A stretch of DNA of 41,917 bases, taken from positions 1-41,917 of IMG/VR virus record IMGVR_UViG_3300036792_000384; one strand, written 5' to 3'. Below the pieces are notes generated by a model, which was given only the letters and a program-made list of their open reading frames with translations, did no database searches and was not told the origin of the DNA. This document shows, in pieces, positions 35,983-41,917 of the stretch. Every line of letters starts with the position of its first letter. Position 1 is the stretch's first letter. The position numbers and the translations under genes were made by a program. The DNA comes from a virus.

Positions 35983-36842
35983 CTGAAGGCGCTCATTGAC
36001 ATGCGATGCCGCTTCCGGGAGAGCCGAAGCGACGTATTGGTACAGAGTCCGCTGGCTGAAGGCGCTCATTGACATGCGATGCCGCTCCGGGAGTATAGAA
36101 CCGGTGACGACACGCCGCTCCGGGGGGTCTACCAACCCGATGACATGCGATGCCGCTCCGGATCCTCCAACATTGACATGCGATGCCGCTCCGGGGACCT
36201 GATGGCTGGCCGGTATTCAAAGGCTGGCGCCTGAAGGCGCTCATTGACATGCGATGCCGCTCCGGGTGGAGGATCGATCACCGATGCCGCTCCGGGAATC
36301 TATCTGCCTCGGGCGTAGTAATAGTGGCCGGCAGTTGCGCTCGGGCTAAGCTGAGACGCTCGGCAATTGCATCCGTGCCTCTGGCGCGCTCGGGCAAAGC
36401 GTCACGGCTGTACGGCGCTCCGGAAGGGGTCTATCGCGCTCCGGGCACTACGAGCGCGAGATGGCGCTTCGGTAGGCAGCGTTGCCCAGTTTGGGAGCGC
36501 TCGGGAGAAGCAAGTCCGCGCTCTTGCGGCGAGCGCTTCGGGTCCGGCCCTCCATACAACGCTCCGGCAGGTCTAGCGTTGGGGCCTCGGTCGATGTCAC
36601 GGCGCTCCGGCAGTATCCGCCTCTGGCGTTTCGGGGAAGCGCGTCCGGGAAGAGGCTTCGGGTCTATAGTGGTGTCCCTGTGCCGCTTCGGACTGAACTG
36701 CGGAAGTCTTGGAGCGCTTCGGCTAAGGCGTATGTTGCCAGCGCTTCGGATTGGCCCGCCGTGCCGCCTCGGGTAAATGAAAGGCGCCTCGGCTTCCGGT
36801 CGATTGTACCCGCCTCGGCATGAACTTGGAAAGCGCCTCGGG
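35983..36842 (+). CRISPR. CRISPR-like array of about 28 short decaying repeats
   Basis: Three copies of a 36-37 base repeat, which starts CTGAAGGCGCTCATTGAC and ends ATGCGATGCCGCTCCGGG, lie at 35983-36019, 36056-36091 and about 36231-36266. Four shorter copies keep only its 3' part (cores ending at 36124, 36161, 36195 and 36296). From 36306 on, about 21 units keep just GCGCTTCGG, GCGCTCCGG or GCGCCTCGG, with ends at for example 36423, 36445, 36472, 36542, 36610, 36662, 36691, 36722, 36749, 36773, 36792, 36818, 36842. Unit spacing is 17-38 bases, mean near 27, and the sequences between are unlike each other, 10-28 bases long. Repeats are best conserved beside the effector gene and decay away from it, as in CRISPR arrays with a leader end. 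The 28 units cover the whole gap up to the MuF gene. No reading frame here looks real. Confidence 0.7.
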
Positions 36843-36858
36843 TAATGCGAGTGGTGAG

Positions 36859-37647
36859 CTAGATCGCCGGCGTCCACACGTGCCGGCAATTCCACCCGCC
36901 ACCGTAAATCAGACACGGCAACAGCGGAGTCTTCGAGTACTGCTCGAGCTCCTTATCGAGCCCGCTGATCTGGTCCAGTGTGTAAACCTTCCCGACATGG
37001 TGCTCGCAGAAGGGACGGTTTTTCAGGTCCTTTGGGCCGCGGTACAGATAATTCAGAACGCCGGCGCGAAGCCAGATCGTCGACGAGGTCCTGCGGTCGT
37101 AGCTCACGAGGCCTGTGTCTGCGTACGCGGCCGCCTGGTTGCGCAGCCTGGTATTGAGCGTGGCGCCGATCGCGTCGATGACCTTCGCCCGCGAGGTTCC
37201 CATCAGCGTGTTGCGCACGACGCCGGTGGCCACCGCCTGCACGGTGGTCGGTCCCATCCCGGTCAGGAATTTGTAATCGTGACGTTTCAGCGCCTCGAGA
37301 GCGTTGCTGTCGATGGGCGAAAGGGTGGACGGCTTGAGGCCCAGCGCCTCGAGCGTGCGGATGGCGAATATCTGGCTGTTGTCATATTTGCCAACAAAGC
37401 TCCGGACCTTCTCGGCGAAGCTGGAGCGGTTCAACTGCGCCTGCAACTCGCGCTGCAGGTCGACCAGCGTCTTTGCCTTCGCCGCGGTCTCGGTGGTCAC
37501 ATCGGAGAGCGCATCGATCGCGGCGCCGCGCAGTTCGTCGGCAACGGTGTTGAGCGCCACGATGAAGCGGTCGGACTCGCCGGCAACGAACGCGAGACGA
37601 TCATCTGAGATTTTGCGGAGCTGCAGCGGATCCGGTTTTGCGGCCAT
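36859..37647 (-). CDS. Head morphogenesis protein, MuF/SPP1 gp7 family
   Basis: 262 residues. The C-terminal domain has the family signature: RTSSTIWLRAGVLNYLYRGP, then NRPFCEHHVGKVYTLDQISG and YGGGWNCRHVWTPAI, with the C-x-x-H and CRH motif. The N-terminal part is helical. In SPP1 and Mu these proteins sit inside the capsid near the portal and may be ejected with DNA. It follows the portal genes as usual. Start ATG with AAGGAG somewhat far upstream. A fused toxin domain, sometimes seen on this family, is absent. Confidence 0.88.
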   Translation of the reverse strand: MAAKPDPLQLRKISDDRLAFVAGESDRFIVALNTVADELRGAAIDALSDVTTETAAKAKTLVDLQRELQAQLNRSSFAEKVRSFVGKYDNSQIFAIRTLEALGLKPSTLSPIDSNALEALKRHDYKFLTGMGPTTVQAVATGVVRNTLMGTSRAKVIDAIGATLNTRLRNQAAAYADTGLVSYDRRTSSTIWLRAGVLNYLYRGPKDLKNRPFCEHHVGKVYTLDQISGLDKELEQYSKTPLLPCLIYGGGWNCRHVWTPAI

Positions 37648-37665
37648 TTTTCGCGGAGTACTCCT

Positions 37666-38004
37666 TTACCGTCGACCGGCGGCCGCCACGATGGCTATCG
37701 CGTATTTGTCGATGGCGGCTTCCTGCGCCGCGGCCTGACGCTTGCCGCGGGGCGGGCAATCGAGCAGCGGAATGTGCGCGAGCTCGTGCACAAGCGTGAC
37801 GACGTGATCATGCGTCGACGAGGGCAGGAGCAGAACGGTGGCGGTACCGCCGCCGCGTGTATTCTTCGCCCAGTCGAGCTGCCCCACGCTGCCGGGTCTG
37901 ATTTCGCCAGGTCCGGCATAACGCGCGCAGAGTTTCCATTCAGTGAGGCCGAGCAGCCCCGCGTAAAGCGAGCACAGCTCATCGAGTGCGTCAGGGCAGA
38001 GCAT
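37666..38004 (-). CDS. HExxH metallopeptidase-like protein (112 aa)
   Basis: A 112-residue protein with the zinc-peptidase motif VTLVHELAHIPLL (H73, E74, H77), a helix with E/D residues behind it, and nothing resembling a signal peptide. It looks like the small SprT/ImmA-type minigluzincin fold. GGGAGC lies before the ATG. Between portal and MuF it might process a virion or head protein, or be an accessory antagonist of host proteins. The third ligand is probably a Glu or Asp in the C-terminal helix (EAAIDKYAIAIVAAA). Confidence 0.75.
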   Translation of the reverse strand: MLCPDALDELCSLYAGLLGLTEWKLCARYAGPGEIRPGSVGQLDWAKNTRGGGTATVLLLPSSTHDHVVTLVHELAHIPLLDCPPRGKRQAAAQEAAIDKYAIAIVAAAGRR

Positions 38005-38019
38005 TCGAGCAGCTCCCGG

Positions 38020-38205
38020 TCACAGCAGCTGGTCCATCCAGTAATCAGCGAGCACGCCAAACAGGATCGTCACCGAGAAGAATTCCGCCGGCGTCTTCGC
38101 GGACTCAAACAGAACCATCGCTGCCCACAGCAATACGAGGGTTTTCGCCGACTCGACGATCACGACGCGGACGGCCTGAGCGAAGTCTTTGACCTTCTCG
38201 CTCAC
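38020..38205 (-). CDS. Small membrane protein (61 aa)
   Basis: A GTG start overlaps the portal stop (GTGA). The 61-residue peptide has two hydrophobic stretches (AVRVVIVESAKTLVLLWAAM and FFSVTILFGVLADYWMDQLL) separated by polar residues. This may be a two-pass membrane protein; in this position, holins or superinfection factors are occasionally found, but nothing decides this. Confidence 0.6.
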   Translation of the reverse strand: MSEKVKDFAQAVRVVIVESAKTLVLLWAAMVLFESAKTPAEFFSVTILFGVLADYWMDQLL

Positions 38206-39902
38206 GCGCCGGGCTCCTTCGCGGCTCCAGGGGCCACCAGCGGGCGGCCGGGTACGGCTCGGTCGACCGGCCGCGCAGCGGGCACGGGAAGCCCTGCAGC
38301 GCCGCCACCAGGCGCGACCAGATCCGCCGGGTCCGGCAGGTCCTGCATCTCGTCGACTTCTTTGTTGATGGCGTCGCGCTTGTCGTCAGGCAGGTTCGGC
38401 AACTTTTTGAAAACTACCTGCCGCATCATTTCCTTGCGCGCGGTCGGGGGCACGCCGGCGGACTGCAGCGAGATCAAATCGTTGATATCGTCTTCGGCGG
38501 TCGACAGATCGAACTGCGTTTTGTACGACGGGCCGCCATCGTAGTCGCCGCCAGCCCACTCCGCAGCCAGCTTAAACAGCACGTCGGACACGTCCTGTTC
38601 GTTGCCAGCCATGCGCGACAGAATCTTTTCGGATTCGAAGAAATCCCAGGCCTTTGACACACCCGACTTCGCGTCGACCTTGCCGCTGCCGACCGCGGTG
38701 GGCGCTATGCCCATGTGCTTGTTGGCCAGCTCCACCATCCGGTAGAACGCGTCCCAGCTCGCGGCGAACGGACCCGTATCCGGAGCGACGTACTCGAACT
38801 TTTCTTTTTCGTCCGGATTCAGGTGCAGCACGGTGCTGCTGCCGACGCCGGCGTCGGTCGGGCTCTTCCTGCTCGTGAGCACGGGCATCGCGAACATATG
38901 GGCTTCGAAGCTCTCATCGAGCGCGCTGGCCCAGTTGCTCAGGATGTGCCCGATTTTGGCGGAGTCCTTCAGCAGCGAAACGCCGAGGAACGGCTGCACG
39001 CGCTTGTGATAGAGAACCGTGATCGGGATCCGGCCGAGAGTGTGCGTGCCCTCGTCTTCGAGCACCAGCACGGTTTCATCCGGCTTCGCGCTGGGCTGCT
39101 CGGTGTATACCTGCCAGAATTCCCGCGTCCAGTAGTAATAGCGGCGGCCGATGGCCTGCGGTGCCACATCCGCGATCGAGCCCGGCACCTCGTCATCCGA
39201 GCAATACAGAATTTCGAGCGGTTCGCCGTTCCGATCGAGCCGCCAGTTCAGCATGTTCTCCGGCCAGATTTCGACCAGATAGGGGCGAATGCCCTGCTCG
39301 ATGACGTCGCGCTGCGTGACGATATCGCCCTGCGCTTTGGTGTTGTCGCACAGGATGAACGTGTGCCCGATGGCGGCCGCGTGCGAGCGCGCCGCGGTCA
39401 TGAACTGCAGGTAGCTCTGGCCCTGCAGATCGCAATTGTTCCAGAACGTCTCGAATTCCGGGGCCTCGCCGGTCCAGCTGACGTTGTCGGTCTTCGAGAT
39501 CACCGCCGCGTAAAAATCGACCACGGGCGCGACGATATTCACGTAGAACGCGCGCGCGAGGCGGTGTCGGTATTTCTCGTCCTTCTCGAGCGGGTACTGC
39601 CAGAGGTAGCGGACCATGCCGAACGCGCCGCCCATCGGCGCTTTCTCGGGCACAAAGTCGCCGCCGCCCGACATCTCGCCCGCGATCGACGGCTGGCTGA
39701 GCGCCTGCGCCTGGAGCGGGTTGATTTTTCCGGGCCACTGCACGCCGCCCTCGTACATATCGCGGTAGTACCGCCAGATGTTCTTCCACTGCGCCCACAG
39801 CGGATGCCGCTGCGCGATCGCCTGCTTGGTAAGCAGTGGTGTGCCGGTCTGAGCGGCTGGCTGTTCCTGGGATTGGGGGGCGGGTGTGGGTGTTGTGGAC
39901 AT
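38202..39902 (-). CDS. Portal protein
   Basis: 566 residues, directly below the terminase in gene order with one small gene between. The sequence pattern (RAFYVNIVAPVVDFYAAVIS, then SYLQFMTAARSHAAAIGHTF; YLVEIWPENMLNWRLDRNGE; IPITVLYHKRVQPFLGVSLL) is that of the siphophage portal family (DUF4055-like). It has a helical stem region (AKIGHILSNWASALDESFEA) and a Pro-rich C-terminal tail. Twelve copies form the DNA channel and bind terminase. Start ATG at 39902 with a Pro/Thr/Gln-rich N-terminus. Confidence 0.9.
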   Translation of the reverse strand: MSTTPTPAPQSQEQPAAQTGTPLLTKQAIAQRHPLWAQWKNIWRYYRDMYEGGVQWPGKINPLQAQALSQPSIAGEMSGGGDFVPEKAPMGGAFGMVRYLWQYPLEKDEKYRHRLARAFYVNIVAPVVDFYAAVISKTDNVSWTGEAPEFETFWNNCDLQGQSYLQFMTAARSHAAAIGHTFILCDNTKAQGDIVTQRDVIEQGIRPYLVEIWPENMLNWRLDRNGEPLEILYCSDDEVPGSIADVAPQAIGRRYYYWTREFWQVYTEQPSAKPDETVLVLEDEGTHTLGRIPITVLYHKRVQPFLGVSLLKDSAKIGHILSNWASALDESFEAHMFAMPVLTSRKSPTDAGVGSSTVLHLNPDEKEKFEYVAPDTGPFAASWDAFYRMVELANKHMGIAPTAVGSGKVDAKSGVSKAWDFFESEKILSRMAGNEQDVSDVLFKLAAEWAGGDYDGGPSYKTQFDLSTAEDDINDLISLQSAGVPPTARKEMMRQVVFKKLPNLPDDKRDAINKEVDEMQDLPDPADLVAPGGGAAGLPVPAARPVDRAVPGRPLVAPGAAKEPGA

Positions 39903-39906
39903 TGGT

Positions 39907-40500
39907 CTAACGCTTCAAGAGCGGGCGCGAGTAGCTGTGGAACGGATAGAGCGGGTACGGCTGCATCGTCGTCAGCTCTTTGCCGACGAGCTCCATCACA
40001 CGGCGCCGCACGGCATCGAACCGCTCCGCGCCCATGCGCAGCTTCCTGAGCAGCGACTCTTTGGGAAGGCCCTCGCGGAAATGAAAATGAAAAACCCGGA
40101 GGGCCTCTTCGTCGGATCGCAGCGCGCGCTTGCCTGCTATCTCGAAGTCGGCTACGAAGTCGAGAGCCTTCACTCGAACCGGCTTCGACCAGTACATGTG
40201 CCACTGGCTGTAGCGGACACGCTTATAAACACGTTCGAAAGCGCCGGCGTACGAGCACTCGCAGGGAACGGTGGCGCGCACGGCGCCGCCGCCGTGGCAC
40301 TTCTCGCAGGCAGGGTCGGCAGTTGAGGCCGTCGAGTAGGGGTTCTCGCGCGACCAGTTGGAGCGGGCTCGCGAGCGGTATTCCGCGAGCTCTTCGTTGC
40401 CCGCAAGGCAGCGGAGACGGACGAGTTCAGTGCATCGCCACTGCGCGCAGTGCTCCGGGTGGGTACACGCCTCGCAGGGCGTGAATGTTTCGTTTGGCAT
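39907..40500 (-). CDS. Zinc-ribbon protein with HTH-like C-terminus, putative late regulator (197 aa)
   Basis: I start at the ATG at 40500 with AAGG upstream. The N-terminal half has cysteine groups (CEACTHPEHC; DPACEKCHGGG; CECSYAG). The C-terminal part (HFREGLPKESLLRKLRMGAE; RFDAVRRRVMELVGKELTTM) reads as a helix-turn-helix, ending QPYPLYPFHSY. I recall the same ending, with YPLYP after a predicted helix-turn-helix, in small phage proteins sometimes annotated as antiterminators or sigma-like regulators. Position between terminase and portal, at the head of the late block, would suit a late activator. Role is inference. Confidence 0.65.
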   Translation of the reverse strand: MPNETFTPCEACTHPEHCAQWRCTELVRLRCLAGNEELAEYRSRARSNWSRENPYSTASTADPACEKCHGGGAVRATVPCECSYAGAFERVYKRVRYSQWHMYWSKPVRVKALDFVADFEIAGKRALRSDEEALRVFHFHFREGLPKESLLRKLRMGAERFDAVRRRVMELVGKELTTMQPYPLYPFHSYSRPLLKR

Positions 40501-40585
40501 AGGGGGCTGCCTTTGGTGAGGAGGTCGGCGAACCACCGGTTTACTTGACAAACGAATTTCGGAATGCCGCGCTGCTAAACAGCTG

Positions 40586-41917
40586 TCAGCGGGGTGTGAT
40601 CACGCGCTGGAAGCCTTCGATGCGGTGGTCTTTGTAGATCAGGTATCCGATCGCGTCGGACATGTGCGTGCGCTTGGCATCGGTCTTCTTGTCGAGCTCG
40701 ATGCCCTCGGCGCCCTTTTTCCACGAGACTTTCAGGAGGTCCGAGCGCAGCTCCTTGCAGCGCGGGTCGATGAACATGCGGACGTTTTTCTGCGCGTCGC
40801 AGAGCATCCGGTTTACCGAGGCCACGCGGTCTTTTACCGGCGGGTTCGAGCGGTTCTCATTCCAGACCAGCTTGAAATTAGGCTGCGAGCGGAAGTACTC
40901 CCGGATCGCGTCGTAGTCTGATTTCTTCGTCTGGATGTTGCCGGCGTTCGCCGCGGCGTCGCCGTAGATGCCAATTTCGAAGGGGCGGTTCGGACCGTAC
41001 GCGTCGATGAATTTCTGGCGCAGCGGCTCGGCGCGGGAGACCACGGCTTCGCAGAGATCCCATACGCTCGCGCCGCGCAGCGAGATCTCGTCGAGCACAT
41101 GCAGGCGGCCGCCCATGTCCTGCGAGAGGACGGAGCTCATCGGGTCGATGTTGAAGTCGGCCGCCCAGTCCAGCCGCTTGTGCGGGGTGTACTCGAGGGG
41201 CCGATCGTTGGCCTCCATCTCGTAGGCGTAATATACGCGGCCGGCAAAGATGTTGAGGTATTCGCCGAGGGCTTCCTGCCGGTAGAACTTGTCGTCGTAG
41301 GACTCCTTCAGCTCGTCGTAGTAGCGCGGGTTCAGCGAGAGGACCGCGACGTTCTCGCGCGGCCCCGCGAGGATCGCGTCGTGCCCTCGCAGCTTCGTCG
41401 AGGGGTTGATGAAGCGGTCGTAAACCCAGTCAAAACCCTTGGGTGTCCACACGGCGAAGCCGGCGAGGCGCTTTGCCCGCGGGTCGCGAATACGCTGCTG
41501 GAGGACCTGCCACGCGCCCTCCTTGCAGTAGGTCAGCTCATCGATGCCGAACCAGGCGAGGTTATAGCCGCGCAGGCGATCGAAGTACTCGAGGGGGCGG
41601 AAAACGATGCGGCTGCCGCATCGGAGCAGCTTCAGCGAAGCCGACTGGCTGCGGAAGGTGAACGGCATGCGGTGCTTTTCGAGCGTCTCCAGCATCGTCG
41701 TCATCGTGACGGTGCGGAGCATCGGTATTGTGGGGGCTCCCAGCAGGCCGAGGCAGCCGGGATTGGCCGCCGCCATCATCAGCGCCTTGTACACCAGCGC
41801 ATGGGTTTTTCCTGAGCCGACAGGCCCGGAAAACCCTGAGTACTTCGCTGGGGTCTGGTAGAAGCGGCGCTGTGAGGGAAAGACCTGGACCCGGTAATGG
41901 GTTTCGGGGCGGGCAAC
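40586..41917 (-). CDS. Terminase large subunit (5' end cut by window edge)
   Basis: At least 443 residues are visible; the N-terminus lies beyond 41917. Walker A GPVGSGKT is at 41804-41827, Walker B with catalytic Glu in LAWFGIDELTY about 80 residues later. The nuclease half shows the RNase H acidic residues: WAADFNIDP, IYGDAAANAG, and THMSDAIGYLIY near the C-terminus. This is the ATPase-nuclease motor that packages DNA through the portal. The next gene starts 85 bases downstream. The small terminase subunit is not in view unless it is the helix-turn-helix protein at 5055-5669. Confidence 0.93.
   Translation of the reverse strand, partial: VARPETHYRVQVFPSQRRFYQTPAKYSGFSGPVGSGKTHALVYKALMMAAANPGCLGLLGAPTIPMLRTVTMTTMLETLEKHRMPFTFRSQSASLKLLRCGSRIVFRPLEYFDRLRGYNLAWFGIDELTYCKEGAWQVLQQRIRDPRAKRLAGFAVWTPKGFDWVYDRFINPSTKLRGHDAILAGPRENVAVLSLNPRYYDELKESYDDKFYRQEALGEYLNIFAGRVYYAYEMEANDRPLEYTPHKRLDWAADFNIDPMSSVLSQDMGGRLHVLDEISLRGASVWDLCEAVVSRAEPLRQKFIDAYGPNRPFEIGIYGDAAANAGNIQTKKSDYDAIREYFRSQPNFKLVWNENRSNPPVKDRVASVNRMLCDAQKNVRMFIDPRCKELRSDLLKVSWKKGAEGIELDKKTDAKRTHMSDAIGYLIYKDHRIEGFQRVITPR

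Noticed and set aside
35983-36842. TIGR-type (Tas) array or box C/D-like guides
   Set aside because: CTGA and ATG-rich boxes appear only in the few long repeats, not in the other units, and the neighbouring protein has TnpB/Cas12 rather than Nop-domain features.
36183-36916. Open frames of up to 197 codons on both strands across the repeat array
   Set aside because: They exist because the repeats have few stops; the peptides are Ser/Arg/Gly-rich with no domain, and the repeats change frame between units.
36313-39144. Ten-base match between a spacer (starting GTAGTAATAG at about 36316) and the portal gene near 39132
   Set aside because: A 10-base match is expected by chance several times for 28 spacers against this window and its complement, and similarity fades directly after.
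40541-40570. TTGACA near 40544 as a -35 box
   Set aside because: No acceptable -10 box lies 16-18 bases downstream and no plus-strand gene follows.

Overview
What it is: this window is most of the late half of a GC-rich tailed double-stranded DNA phage (or prophage) with siphovirus-type morphology. A long minus-strand block runs right to left in standard order: large terminase (cut by the right window edge), zinc-ribbon regulator, portal, small membrane protein, HExxH protein, MuF-type head morphogenesis protein, virion-morphogenesis protein, scaffold, P22-like major capsid, connectors, tail tube, tail chaperones joined by a -1 frameshift, tape measure, very large tail hub, tail fibre, lysis genes. 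There is no integrase, CI-type repressor or replication gene here, so lifestyle is undetermined. The host is probably a high-GC Gram-negative bacterium (Shine-Dalgarno sites, GTG/TTG starts, DUF3489 protein); a phylum cannot be named safely from sequence alone. Layout: 1-5669 minus strand, a tightly coupled chain of small unknown genes (many ATGA/GTGA overlaps) headed by a helix-turn-helix protein and an HNH endonuclease; 5670-5890 a divergent control region with a GCGACACAA/TTGTGTCGC dyad; 5891-10205 plus strand, unknown early-type genes plus a DUF3489 protein; 10202-11456 minus-strand lysis genes; 11565-12242 plus-strand NarL/FixJ response regulator; 12209-31700 minus-strand lysis-accessory, tail, capsid and scaffold genes, interrupted by a plus-strand moron at 20848-21414; 31790-32371 a plus-strand cassette of three small genes ending in a terminator; 32475-33586 minus-strand head genes; 33703-36842 a plus-strand accessory island; 36859-41917 minus-strand head and packaging genes. 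The most exciting part is the island at 33587-36858. It carries a 392-residue TnpB/Cas12-superfamily protein whose C-terminal nuclease motif looks degenerate. It is followed directly by about 860 bp of roughly 28 interspersed short repeats with different sequences between them. The repeats are long and nearly identical near the effector gene and decay to a core of about nine bases (GCGCYYCGG) further away. I read this as a candidate phage-borne miniature type V-like RNA-guided system, probably for binding or repression rather than cutting. The same plus-strand unit also encodes a 90-residue protein resembling the Acb2/Tad1 helical-hairpin sponges. Regulation: a GACA-N10..12-TGTC dyad recurs in or beside gaps at the plus-strand genes (5745, 11504, 20789, 21425, 32343, 33654), suggesting one DNA-binding protein ties the divergent control region and the inserted cassettes together. 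The phage-borne response regulator and the helix-turn-helix protein are the candidates in this window.
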